Source of the DNA: Rhodosorus marinus
Taxonomy: Eukaryota > Rhodophyta > Stylonematophyceae > Stylonematales > Stylonemataceae
Reading direction: 5' to 3'
NCBI GenBank assembly: GCA_029953675.1
Contig: JAMWBK010000004.1
Location: 2,841,001-2,905,000 of the forward strand
DNA: 64,000 nt
The position numbers and the translations under genes were made by a program. Positions 32,738 through 44,601 of the stretch are shown here, piece after piece. Position 1 is the first letter of the stretch; each line of letters opens with the position of its first letter. The notes under the pieces were generated by a model. It was not told the DNA's origin, did not search any database, and was given only the letters and a program-made list of their open reading frames with translations.

Positions 32738-33690
32738 TCAGGTGGGGTGGTCCCAAGTACTCACAGATGTCCCAGCTAGCAGAGTAGCTGAGGAGCAGAT
32801 TGTCCGTAGATGCTTAACAGCATTATTGGGATACATTTAGAGGATCACAAGCTGAAAATAAGAGGAGCTAGTTTGGTTTTGGGGTCCTGGGTCCACGTCG
32901 GGGAGCATCGACTCAGGGGCCCTAGACTTCCTCTTGAATTCTTGAGTTTCATTTTGGGGCTCATCACCCGCCCTGTGGCAGCTGCTCAAACCGCTGCTCG
33001 AACTCGGCGGATGGCTGCAGGGCATCCTCTACCGGCCATGGGTTCTCCCAGCGATGGCAGCTGGATGTCATTGGCGAGCTACGTGCTGGGCACGGACGTG
33101 GGAATTTATAGATTCTGGTGGTGGTTGAGGCCCCAACGCGGGTTGGCCAGTTGTTGCGGGTTATCCACGTATGACACTGTGGAAAGTGCGGAGCGTTTCG
33201 TTTGCGAGCAACTAGTGGTGTTGTACGCAGCTCCCGCGGAGACACTTTTCGACCGAGGGTCTTATTTTCAAGGACCGGTTTTCAAGTGAGTATCTGAAGT
33301 TATTTCCTAGTCGCCGGAAAGACGGATCGGGATTTTTTGCTGCTAGACCTGTAGTAGATTGGGAACGCCGTAAGCTTGGGGACCGGTACGTAGCGTTTGT
33401 CCGGGTTATGTAGAAACCCAGTCCAGGAGCTAGTGGTGGAGGTTCCGAGGTGGCCCCAAGTGCCGACAGGTGTCCCGGCTAGAGGAGCGACGGGGGCGTG
33501 AATTTACTTTGGCTATGAACTTTCAAACAACCTCAAGGATGCTTAGCAGTACTATACTAGAAGCCGTCATACGGCTAGAGGATCTTCATCCAAAGCAAAA
33601 GTATGACCTTGGGATCTAGGCTTTACCCCACGAAGAATCCGTTTAATGGAACCTAAAGTTCGGCTTGGAATTCTTGAGTTCCTTTTTTTT
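32738..33690. mobile_element. Decayed Ty3/gypsy-type element with flanking direct repeats
   Basis: About 32738-32965 and 33448-33690 share blocks in the same order: GGTGG(T/C)CCCAAGT, CAG(A/G)TGTCCC(A/G)GCTAG, GATGCTTA(A/G)CAG, TAGAGGATC and GAATTCTTGAGTT. Between them lies an integrase relic (33030-33289). The layout suggests terminal or internal direct repeats around a largely deleted retroelement. Only about 480 bases remain between the repeats. Confidence 0.5.
33030..33289 (+). pseudogene. Ty3/gypsy integrase core fragment, frameshifted
   Basis: One frame reads RWQLDVIGEL, then after a stop ILVVVEA, matching the first catalytic-Asp block of retroviral-type integrases (W-x-x-D-x-I-G, then Y-I-L-V-V-V-D). 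A different frame continues with SAERFVCEQLVVLYAAP, then FDRGSYFQGPVFK, matching the block around the second catalytic Asp (S-D-R-G-x-x-F). In-frame stops and the frame change show that it is inactive. Confidence 0.75.
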
Positions 33691-34459
33691 TAGCCTGACA
33701 TCATTATGATTGAAAGCAATCCAAATTCAATCAAAAGTACTTTCATAAAATATTCGAGCCCAAATGGAAATATTTATAATTACGAAATAAATTCACGGTA
33801 ATTGAGTGCAATTATCCTTCATACCAGCATAATTCATTGAAATTCATGAAATGCAGTGCAATCCAGGGTTTAACGACTTGCAAATAGAAATAAGGTTTAT
33901 GATTGGTTTACATAAGTGATTTAGAAGTATTAATCGAGTACTAAGTGATTTAATTGGAGAAAGATGGCTATTGTTATCCACACAAAAAGGGTCGATCTCG
34001 TTATTGAACAAAAAGCTTTCATTTTTTTGTTTTTGTTTGTTTTTGTTTGTTTTTGTTTTGTTTTGTTTTGTTTTGTTTTGTTTTGTTTTGTTTTGTTTTG
34101 AGTGGCAAAGTATGTATTGGTGAGGAGTTTATGAACGGGATTGGCAACATATGGGTTTGAAGGTAAAAGGGGATGTGGCTGGTGGTAGGAGAGTTGGGGT
34201 TGGGGGTTTGGGACTGGTGGAGTACTGAGTAGGTTTGTATTAGACAAGGCGATCGAGTTTCTTTGTGGCTTTTGTAGCTTTGGAGCGGGTGAGGAGGTGA
34301 GTTTTTTGCCAAGCGTTTGTTCTGTCCCTCTTTTTTGTTGGGGGGGGGGGGGTCTGTGATTCGGGATTGGTTTATCTGTTGTATTTCTTGTTCTGAAGTT
34401 TCTTTCTGTGGGGGTTGTTCTTGAAGACGCACTGAGGTGGTCTTGGTTTTGTGAGAGAA
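33691..34459 (+). promoter_or_regulatory. AT-rich block and G/T-rich leader of the SHMT gene
   Basis: 33700-33960 is AT-rich; 34020-34459 is G/T-rich on the coding strand, including a TTTTG microsatellite (34028-34100), a G-run at 34342-34352 and repeated TTGGGG-like words. The leader ends at ATG 34460. Confidence 0.5.
34028..34100. repeat. TTTTG microsatellite in the SHMT leader
   Basis: Irregular T-G repeats become perfect TTTTG units from about 34051 to 34100 (ten copies). It lies within the 5' leader about 360 bases before the SHMT start, so length changes could affect expression. Confidence 0.95.
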
Positions 34460-36359
34460 ATGGCACGATCCGGAGTTTTGTCGAGAATGATCTCGACGTC
34501 TAAGCGGCTTTCCAAGGCGATGCCTGAGCCTGCGGCGACTACCAGTCCCTGGGCGTCTGAGATGTTGAATGCGCCCCTTAGGAAGATTGATCCGGAAATA
34601 TTTGATATCATCGAGAAGGAAAAGAACCGACAGTGGAGAGGAATCCAGCTGATTCCGTCCGAGAACTTTGGCTCTATTGCAGTGATGGAGGCGGTATGGC
34701 AGGGCCATGAAGTTATCCTTTGCTCGCGCTAGTCAAGCGAGAGCCCGCTTGATGAATGCACCCCTTAAGCTTGGTTCTCCATCCTTATGAGAGGTTGTAA
34801 TCGTTCTTCACAGGTTGGGTCCCCGATGACCAACAAATACTCCGAAGGATATCCCGGAGCCCGATACTATGGAGGGAACGAGTACATCGATATGGCGGAG
34901 AGCTTGTGCATTAAGAGGGCGCTGGAGGCGTACAATCTCAAGCCGGAGGAATGGGGCGTCAACGTACAGGTCCTCTCTGGCTCTCCGGCGAATATGGCCG
35001 TGTACACCGCCCTTCTCAAACCCCATGACAGAATTATGGCCCTGGATCTGCCCCACGGTGGACATCTCTCCCATGGATTCATGACCGACAAGAAGAGGGT
35101 ACGACCCAGAATCCAGTGGGAGGAGAACAGAAACGGCTTCGGGAAACGTCCTCGCGAAATCTAAAACCTTGTTTCCGTCTTTTCTTTGAGGGTAGGTCTC
35201 AGCTTCTTCCATATTCTTCGAATCAATGCCTTACCGCCTCAATGAGCAGACCGGGTATATCGACTACGACAAGTTGGAGGAGACTGCGAAGCTCTTCCGC
35301 CCCAAGCTTATCATTGCCGGGGCTAGCGCGTATTCCCGTCACTACGACTACCCAAGGATGAGGGCAATTGCCGATCAGCACGACGCTTACCTTCTCGCCG
35401 ATATGGCGCATATTTCTGGTCTTGTGGCGGCTGGTGTTGTTCCCAGTCCGTTTGAGTACGCTGATGTAGTGACTACAACGACTCATAAGGCGCTCAGAGG
35501 CCCGAGAGGAGCGATGATTTTCTTCAGGAGGGGACAAAAGGGAGTGGACGCCAAGACTGGTAAGAGACCTTTTTCTCCATCCTCCAATACGTGTCCGATG
35601 AATTCCCGGGTCTCGAAGCTTAAGTTTGGGAATGACAATTTCCACGTGTAGGTGACAAGATCATGTACAATCTCGAAAACCCAATCAACCAAGCTGTGTT
35701 CCCGGGGTTGCAGGGTGGACCCCACAACCATACCATCACCGGTCTGGCCGTGGCCCTGAAACAGGCCATGACCCCGGAATTCAAGGCTTATCAGGAGCAA
35801 GTACTTCGTAATTCTGCGCATTTGGCAGATGAGATGACGAAGCGCGGATATCAGCTAGTCAGTGGTGGAACTGAGAATCATCTCCTGCTAGTCAACGTAC
35901 GTGCAGCGGGCGTGGACGGTTCCCGAGCGGAGCGCGTGCTTGAATTGGCTTCCATTGCGCTGAACAAGAATACTGTCCCCGGGGACAAGTCTGCATTTAA
36001 TCCTGGTGGCATTAGAATTGGAACTCATGCGATGACCAGCAGAGGATTTACTGAAGATGACTTCACAAAGGTAAGGAAGAACTTGATCAGGTTGAGGGAG
36101 ACCTGAGACCTGTAGTTGGCACTCACTCATTCTTCTTGTGCCGTGCGCTTCACAGGTCGCTGAATTCCTGGACAGGGGGATCAAGGTCACAGCCACCCTT
36201 AAGGAGCGGCTGGGAGGAAAACTGAAGGAGTTCAGAGACTCAATCGGAGAGGATCCCCCACAGGAGATTGTAGATCTGAAGAACGACGTAGAAAGCTTCA
36301 CGACATCCTTCGAGCCTGTCGGTTTCGATTATGAAAAGATGGTCTACAAGACTTTGTAA
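34460..36359 (+). CDS. SHMT: Serine hydroxymethyltransferase, mitochondrial type, 501 aa
   Basis: Five exons in consistent phase: 34460-34693, 34814-35098, 35196-35559, 35652-36070, 36156-36359. The enzyme converts serine and tetrahydrofolate to glycine and methylene-tetrahydrofolate using pyridoxal phosphate. Diagnostic blocks: [71 protein letters not shown] and [17 protein letters not shown], where Lys at about residue 271 forms the cofactor Schiff base. [20 protein letters not shown] and [14 protein letters not shown] follow. The first 45 residues ([20 protein letters not shown]) are basic, Ser-rich and free of acidic residues, a good mitochondrial presequence. An FV plastid motif is absent. 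Length is normal for the eukaryotic enzyme. Confidence 0.97.
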
Positions 36360-36708
36360 GACTGTGAGAACTAATCTGTTTCTATATCACTATGTTAGAA
36401 TTTTGCGGATTATCACCGCAAGGCAACCTTGACGGAGTCAAAGGGGAATTAGATCAATAGAACCGCCAGCAGCGCGATAGTATTCTTATAGTGTGCAAGG
36501 AGATGAGCTGTGTAGGCCATTGGCAGTTGAGTCAACTCCTACCTATAAATCGAGAATCAAATGCAAGAAAACAAACCCGCGAGATGAAACGAAAAAAAAA
36601 ATCGCAGACTGGTCTTTGTTATAGTATCGGAATTGTTCGTTGTCAAACACTAAAAAATCCCTCGCGTCTCGGTCTATACATCATATCGCAACAGGGAAAT
36701 AGAAGCGC
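36360..36708. other. Tail-to-tail spacer between SHMT and XPO1
   Basis: 349 bases between convergent stops, presumably both 3' untranslated regions; nothing else seen. Confidence 0.4.
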
Positions 36709-39700
36709 TCAATTGTCTGCCATTCCTTCGTCAAGGACTGGCGCAGGGGCCAAACCCTATTGCATCAAGAGATAGAAGAACAAGAACTGTTCAGGAATCG
36801 ACTGGAGTCGAAAGCGTACGCGCTGGGGTACTTTGGCGGTGCGAAACCGGAAATAACGTCTGCACATACCGGTGTAATTGCCAGCCGCTCTTCCTCTTTT
36901 TTCTTCTTTTCAGCCAATTCGGCCTGCTTTTCTTCATCATACAGGTCAGTATTGTCACCGGCGCTGAACTCTTTGGTTTGGATCAGGAAGTCGCGAAGGT
37001 GACTCTTGAAAGCGTTCTCATCGTTCAGACTGCCAAACATATTTGCCACGACCTTCTCGACTTGACGAGGCGTAAGATTTGGGAACGACATTTTCAAAAC
37101 GTGTTCAAGATGGTTCTTAACAAAAAGTTGGTTCGACTGTGGAGATCCAGCCATTGCCACCTCCTCCGCCGCTGAGGGGTTCCACATCGGCTCTTTCACG
37201 GACTCCTTCGCGACCACAGACAAAATGTGCATAAGGATCATTGCGTGGTATTTGAATCCTGGTCTGTGCAGGGTGTCAGTCAAAACGCTCAGTATATCGT
37301 TGAGGATCATCCTGAAACAGGTTGTGTAAAAGTATCCCAAGAACGAAGACTTGTCAACATTCTGGAGCAGTTCCAAGAGGATGATCAAACCGGTCTCTGC
37401 GACATTTCGTTCTGTATGCTTGATGGCCCATATCACAGCGTTGATAACGAGCTTGAACTCGGCCTCAGCCGCTGCGGGATCATCATCGAGAGTGAACAAT
37501 GCCGGAAAGTTGTACTGATTGATCGTCCTCAGGAGCAGGAAGAACTTCAAGCGAGCGTCCGGGAAATCTTCAAAATTGTTCTTGATCATCTCAAGCGTGC
37601 AGGCGAAAAGCGATTTGAACACGAGCCGTAGCGTCTGCACTGGAAGTCCACTGGTGAATACAATCACTTGTGAAAAGAGCGAGAGAACCTCAGCATCTCG
37701 CACTTCTGGCGGCGATTCGTAGTAATCCACAAGCATCGGCTCCGTCATTGGTGAAACAATGGTGGCCATAACCTCCTCCTGATTCTGAATGTCTTTCGCA
37801 TTCAAAAACGCCTCTATTGTTCTGCAAATCTCCTTCTTGATCGATCTAATATTTCGCGCGTCGAAGGACTTGACCATGTTCGGGCCGCCCGTCCTGATCA
37901 CCTCAGCAAGCATTCTCGAATAGGCAGTATACAGTATCATCATGTTCGGGAACATCCATGCCAGTTGGACAAAGTAAGGAGCTCCTAAAGAGGATGCTAC
38001 TCTCGCATTGGTCTTCAGAATTGTTACCAAGCTCTTCATGTCCTCGCGTCGTTGCAAATTCTGCTCATTGAGCCTCGCCTCGTCAATAACGTGCTGAAAC
38101 GTTGCGTTAGGTAGCTCAAAGAGCTTCTTCACAAGTTCAGGCTGCTCGGCAGCCGGGCTCACGGCGACAATCCAGCCTGTTTTGTAAAGTGTGGGATGCA
38201 ATCGTGTCAGTTCCAGGACTCAACTGCAGGAGAATTACGACGGACATACCGCAAGATTCATAGAAGGAATGCACTTGATGCGGCTGCAGTTCCTTGATGA
38301 TCTCCAAAACGTTTGAAAGCATTTCGCTAATGAAGGGTTGCGTTTCACCGGCTTGGGTCTTAACGAACTTTCGCCTACACTTTTGAGAGATCTTTAAGAA
38401 CGTATCACATGCCATGTCCTGGTTGAAAAAGCGCAGCACAGAAGAGTTAGAATTGTACTTTCCCTCACAAAAGTCGAGAGCTGCTTCCGGCCGTTCACGA
38501 CAACCGTTCGCTCCTACTTTGAAAGTGAACGATTTTCCCTACCTGGACACCGGGATGCGTCTCATGCATGAATTCAAAAAGTTTGTTCACGACGGTCTTC
38601 AAAAACTTCCAATGAGCCCGGAGAAACCGAGGGTATTGCCCAACCACGTACATGATGTTGCTGGCTACAACCGCTTTGTTGTCCTTTCCACGCTTCATTT
38701 CACAGAGTTGGAGGAGCTCCTTCACCACAGTCACGAGGAACTGCTTCTCCTCCGCTTCACCCATAGCTCCCGATATAGAACCGATTGCCCAGCAAAGGGT
38801 GTTTAAGTTGTTCCAAGACCACTGCGAGCCGTTCATTTGCATGTTCAATTTCTCCAGCATAATAACTTCCGTATCGGTAGTGCTCAGGTGGCAAAGGTAT
38901 ATAAGAGTCTCCTTAACGGTTTTGTACAGCGCAATAGCGTCGGAATCCTTGATCGTCTCGCGCACGATTTCACCATTATCGTCTTCTACGATCAAGACTT
39001 CCTCTGGCTTCGGGACTCGAGAAATAATGACCCTACGCAGTGCGGACAACATGGGCTCGTACATGTTCATTCGCTCTTCAAAGTTGGATCTGTCCCCGTT
39101 CGGGTTCACTGTCAACGTTCGAAGTGCAAAGATCGCCCCTTGCATCTTTGCCCCATGTTGCTGATGGTGCAAGTCAAACGCAAACTTGTGCCAAAACTCG
39201 AGACACGTCTTGAAAACTTCGACCTCGCTCACAGATGATATTTTCACGAAATACTCCAATCCAATCTGTACGGTGTGCACATAGTAAAACCCGTTCAACT
39301 CTCAGATTGGAAGATATTCAACACCATCTCAACACTTTCGGGTGTGGGTAAAGTCTCCTACCTTTAGAGCTTCATGGGCCTCTGTGTTCCCCGCTTCCAG
39401 GACCCTCAGGTTGTTCCTGAAAAAGCCCGAAAAAAACAGAGCGAGGTCCATAATGAACGTCTGCGTTTGGTCATCCGCATCCTCATAAGCGTTGGCTATG
39501 TCCACAGACTGCGGAACTATCTCGGTTAGATGCAAAATGAAAGAGACGTAGAGATGTAAAAACTTTTCGTCATAGACAACTCCAACAGACAAGGACCCGA
39601 TCTCCACCAAACATTTGAGCGCATGGTTCCGTAGAGCCGGAACCTTTACACATTGTAGCAGCGTGTTAATCAGCTCAGTCTCGAATATGTAACCCAACGG

Positions 39701-40746
39701 TATCCAAGCGAGGAACTTTTCCAACGTGTTCAGCGTGGCAATCAAGAGCTCCGGTTTGCTCTCGCTCAAGCTTGAAGTTTGGTCAAAAACGAACTGACAA
39801 AGCTCAAACACCTTTGAAAACTCGTTGTTAAACTGGCTCTTCAAGTTGTCAATTTTTTCTTGCGTCAATTGTCCAGCCGAGAACTGGAAAACCTCTTCAC
39901 TCAAGAGCGACAAGATTTGCAAGTTGTTCTCGCATCTTGAAGTGGAGGTCTTGGACGCTCCCACAATATCGTTGACAAAAGAGCGCCAATTCGCTGGCCA
40001 TTCCTAGTTGTAGCAACAGTTCAACAAAACATATTAGACACCCGGATTCCCTCAGGTTCCATTCTAGAAAAGCTCTCGCCTACTTGTTTAACAACTTGCA
40101 CAAGGCTCCCATTTAGCTTCATGAGGTAGGTTTGCTCTCTTCTCATCGTCTCCTCATCGGTTGACATTTCGATGACCTAGGCCACGGCGCAAAGGCGTAA
40201 AAGCTTTTACATCCAGGCTGGAAAGTGGTCAAGTGTAGAGGAGGGGAAAACGTTTTACCTTCTTAACAACGTAGTCTCTGATCTGTTCACAGGTCTCCCG
40301 AGGCAACAGTTTCCATCTATACCTGCGGATACGGCGAGTTTCGGACGATGCGATGAGTTTTTCCCATTTTGGAATATGCGTTTCTTGTGAGCGGCCACGA
40401 CTCAGCTCTATCTTACTGTATCATGTCTCCAAGTATCTGCAGCGCATAAAATTTTGCCGACGCAGATGCATATGGACTGTCCAGAATCTTGTCCACTCTC
40501 AGCCAAGAATCCGAATTTTCTTGTAGACGAGTTAAAACGCTCTGAGCGCTGTTCCTCTGCAGTTCACAAGGTGAGAGCTAGCTAGGTTAGCAAAGGACAT
40601 ATCCAGAAAAAGGCAACACCGACAAGGACTACTCTGGAATAACCAACCTCATCCGAGTTCGTAGAAGTATACAGGCTTTGAATAATTCTCTCCAACAAAG
40701 CCACGAACTCGGCGTCGGGCAACTTCGGGTCTAGCAGTTGTTCCAT
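36709..40746 (-). CDS. XPO1: Exportin-1 (CRM1), 1094 aa
   Basis: Nine exons with consistent phases: 40746-40648, 40556-40417, 40322-40259, 40176-40084, 40003-39362, 39265-38543, 38418-38250, 38176-36870, 36756-36709. The protein is colinear with CRM1 from end to end. The N-terminus ([20 protein letters not shown]) and the CRIME-type importin-beta region ([36 protein letters not shown]) are followed by the NES-binding groove ([40 protein letters not shown]), and later by [17 protein letters not shown] and the acidic tail VLDEGMADN. It carries proteins with leucine-rich export signals, plus some RNAs, out of the nucleus with Ran-GTP. The groove cysteine (about residue 534, human Cys528) is present. 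The start is fixed by homology and by the G/T-rich (minus) leader upstream. Confidence 0.97.
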
Positions 40747-41290
40747 ATCTATCCCTATCTAAGCACCAAGCTTCTATTTCCTCTCCGACCTGTCCCGTGT
40801 TGTCCCAGTTCTCTTCCTCCGGGAGCAGATAGCACGCGTCTATATCCAATTCAGTTGCCCTTCAACTCAAAACGACTTAACTAATAGATCTCCACGCTAT
40901 CTAAGCAGGAAATAGCGGCGCCCTCTCCTACAACAGACGCGCGAAAAGTCGTAGCTCATCAAGCTCTTCTACGGTACAAGCCCATCATGGACCCACAAAC
41001 TCCCTCCAAAAGAACCTCAAGGAACTTTGACCCACCCCGTCAGACGTTGCCGCAAGAAAAGACAAACCGGAAAAAAACCAAGGATACCCAACAAACCTAA
41101 ACCAGCCCCTTTAAACAACTCTCCGATCCTTTCTAGAAACCGTCCAAAATTCAACTTTGCTTTGTTTCCCTGCAGTTCACCTAAAGCAAAGAGAAAACTC
41201 CCTTTCTATTCTCCCTACAAACCTGGCTCCTTCAAACGCTGATTTTCAAACGTCTCCGTCCCTCTTCTATAGAAAGAGACCTAATCCATC
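40747..41290 (-). promoter_or_regulatory. G/T-rich leader of XPO1
   Basis: C/A-rich on the plus strand throughout (for example CAAACTCCCTCCAAAAGAACC), so G/T-rich on the coding strand, directly before ATG 40746. No ORF is supported. Confidence 0.45.
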
Positions 41291-44200
41291 TTCCTTCCTC
41301 CTTCATGAATACTTCGTTCAAACCACCCAAGCCACACCAAAAACAACTCTGCCGTCTCGAAGAACGTCTTGAGACCCAAAGGCTGCAAACAAGAATCGAT
41401 ACCGAAGCTGCTTTTGGGATGAGCTGTTATGGAAGAACGAAGGAAATCATTGCCCACAACGAAAGATCGAGAAGAGGAATGAGAAGTTGTGAGTATGCTA
41501 ATCTGATTCCGTCCCACGGAATCAGATTAGCATACGGGACTCACGGTCGTTCGCTTGTTACGCTTGATGAACATGCCAAGAGCTTCTGAACATTGTTGCT
41601 GTTTCCGACCTGGGTTGCTGGGATGAGCACCCATATGGAGAGGTTTTCATGATTTCTGTGGGCTTGCTTTTTTCCCGTGTTGTTGTTGGACTTGGGAGGC
41701 TTTGGTTAGAACTACCCTTGGGTCATTCTTGTAGTGACTTGGGAAGGAGGTTGCTCGTTCTATCAGATCGCATGGTGTGTTTCAGGACGTAACTCCCATG
41801 TGCTCGTTCGGTCTCAGATTACGAGCAGATTCTTCCGAGTTTCCTGTTCGGCTGGACAGTCTCTAGTTGCCGGGACCGGCCGCAGCTGTTCCTCCTTTTG
41901 CACGAACCAAAAAATTTGAGATCGGATCCTGGCGAGGGCCAGCGCCGGTGTTTAGACCGATTGAGCACCTTCAGTTGTATGCCAATCGACCAACGTCTTG
42001 CACTAAGTTGCCCTCTGGTGGACGGAAAGAAACAGGGTTCGAAAGCACAAGCGCCAGTCCCACAGCAGGTGTACGGGAGCAGGGTAGCTGTCAACGTTCA
42101 CACAACACACTGCTTGACCTCGCGCCAAGAATCGCAGACTTTAACGTGACGTATACTCATACTACTAACTGGCCATCGATCTCAAACAGAATGCAAAACA
42201 AAGCTAGGGCTACCCTTGCCCAGCCACCGCTCATGCTGGCGCTTCCGAGAACCGAGGATTTCTCCCGAATTCGACATGGGGTACACAGCAGACCCCAGAA
42301 AGATCAACATTTCCAGTTAACTTTTTTGGCGCATTGTGTTCATAACTTAACGTCACGCGCGATATTGCATTGAATATACATTCGGCAATTTTCTAAATTC
42401 ATTATATACTTTGTAAATACAACAACTATAGTGTAGAAACGATTCCCCCCCAAAACACGCGCCATATGTTGACTTTCGCTGAAGGGGAGTGCGCTCTTGC
42501 TAGCAATTCCAAAAAAAGCATTTTAATATATTTTTGCAACCCAAATGCTTGCCCGAGCGAGAAGACCTGTCCCCTCCCTATAGCTGAATGATAGTGTTTT
42601 AGTACTATTTCGAAATATTACTATGCATATTGTCATGGGGTCCACAACAAAAATTAGTGAAAAACTTTCTCCAAGGAAACTGCAAACTGTGCGAGAGAAA
42701 TCTCACAAAAATTTTCGTCTCCTTGACTGGTGGATTATTATATGAATAATAGAAGCTTTTTTGAAAGCATTGGGGGTTTTGATGGTGTCCAAGTGGTCAG
42801 TGCGGATTGGCATATCATCTGCCATATGTGTTCAGAGCTATTTTGGATATAGAAAGATCACTGTGAGTGGCTGGTGGATGAGGGATTCACAAATATCTTG
42901 GATTTGCTTCACACATTTATTTGAAAATGTCGAAAATTTTGTTAGGCTCAACTTCTGTGCATTACAGGAACGAAATAGACTTGGCGGGCTCCATAGAACC
43001 CGATAAGGCTCTATGAACTGGCTAAGCCGTACTGAAGGGTTATGAGAATTCTTTATTTACAGTGTCGTTCTACATAAAGAGCTGGTGTGCTCTAAAGAAA
43101 TCATTATAAAAATATTTTGGAACGAATATCCTTAAATAGCAGTCAAATCCCCCAATTCTGCGGTATAAAATTATTTAAGAGTCGACAACTCGTTTTTCTT
43201 TTAACAAGATGTTTCTATTCAACACCTGCATAGGAGCAAAGGGTGGCGAGGACGTGTGGGCTACCTCCATTTACCCTTTTTTGAACATTATAGACTAGAA
43301 ATGGTTGAACTGGCACCCCCCTGGCCCGCAGCAACACGAATTAACGAAGCGATGCGAAAATTCTGATATGGGGTACCCCTGGGAAGTCCTCAAGTCCGCA
43401 ACTCTGTGCTTGTATCAATAAAGAAAAAGGAGGGGTTTTAGGAGAAAGGAAACGCTGAAATTATCGCCAACAAAGAGCTTGCTCTCTATTTCATCCCTAC
43501 GCAGAAAATCACAAGCTCTACCCTCAGTCAATATGGGTGGTTGGCCAATTATGTGGGTAGCTCCATTTTTTGGACTGAATACGCTGGACCAACTTTAAGC
43601 CATAGAACGTATTTTTGAATATATTGTCAGAGAACCTCTCTTGATTAGTTTGAAAGCCATTTTCTCCTTCCCAAATGAGAATTCACCACGCTCCCCTTAG
43701 GGACTATATCCCTCTAAACACTACAAATAAACAAGAGCCAGCCCAGTCCTAGAGGGAGGAGGGGTTGCCAGAATCATCAAAAGTATCCTCCTCGCTCAGT
43801 ACCCTGGGGGGAGCACAAAGACTCCACCAGCGATGGCTGGGAATTCCAAGGGGTCAAGTTGATTGTAGTATTGTTGAAGTTATAATTATTTTCCTTAAAG
43901 TTCAAGAGTTATATTGACGATTGATGAATTTTGATGCGGAAGAAAGGGGGGGTATAAGTTGTTTAATAGCGATAAGGTCTTGGAACGGATTTGGGAGCCG
44001 TGGGAGGTAATTAGAAGCGGCCTCACAACTGTAGGAGAAAGGGGAGATAAGGCAAAAATGCGAAAGCGAAGGAACGGGTTTGGTCGTCGTTATTGAGCTA
44101 ATTTTTTATTTCTCTATGGGAAGATGGGGAAGGAGGAGGTCGGGAGGATACAGCCTAGTGCTGAAAATGGAGGTGTTTGGGGTATTAGGGAAGATAGAAG

Positions 44201-44601
44201 GAAGAGATCGTGAGAAGGGGGAAGGTTTGATTGCGGATTAGCGATAATTTGATTAGCTATTTAGGGCGTTGAAGGTCGTGGGGGGGAGATTGGCGGGAAG
44301 TTGTTCTAGAGTATTTGAGGAGTTGATACATAGATTGGTCTGGAAGACCAGTGACTGTTTGTAGAGGTTTTGTTTGTGGTATTTGAAAACCAAGGTGTGG
44401 TTATCGGGATTGCCCTTGTTTTTGTTTGGGCGAGAGGAGGGAAACGAGTTGGGCTCGTGCTCGAGGAAAGCTCGAGTCGTTGCTTCGAGTCGGGCCTTGG
44501 CTCGCGTGGTTTTGCATCAGGTCGACTTCTTCGACGAGCAAATATTTGTACCGCCTGCTTTTTTCTTGTCAGACGCGTTTAGCGTCTGAACCAATTCGAG
44601 C
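41291..44601. other. Gene-poor region upstream of casein kinase 1
   Basis: Contains the perfect hairpin at 41493-41535. A stop-free stretch at 41867-42373 (168 codons) starts at a non-ATG codon right after a stop and matches nothing I know. 42360-43200 is AT-rich. From about 43920 to 44600 the plus strand is G/T-rich, with several AGG-type purine runs, the leader of the kinase gene. The ORFs at 44370-44611 are shadows in that leader. About 41600-41760 also has leader-like G/T bias, but no gene could be built after it. Confidence 0.4.
41493..41535. repeat. Perfect 19-bp inverted repeat, 5-nt loop
   Basis: GTATGCTAATCTGATTCCG at 41493-41511, loop TCCCA, then the exact reverse complement at 41517-41535. 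Such a perfect 19-bp stem with a five-base loop is unlikely by chance in 64 kb. It lies between the XPO1 leader and the kinase leader, outside any supported gene. Confidence 0.95.

Noticed and set aside
34019-34708. 229-codon minus-strand frame with Lys/Gln repeats
   Set aside because: It is the translation of the TTTTG microsatellite and SHMT leader in antisense.
41867-42373. 168-codon plus-strand open frame
   Set aside because: It starts at TTG directly after a stop, shows no recognisable domain, and composition shifts within it; not supported as a gene.
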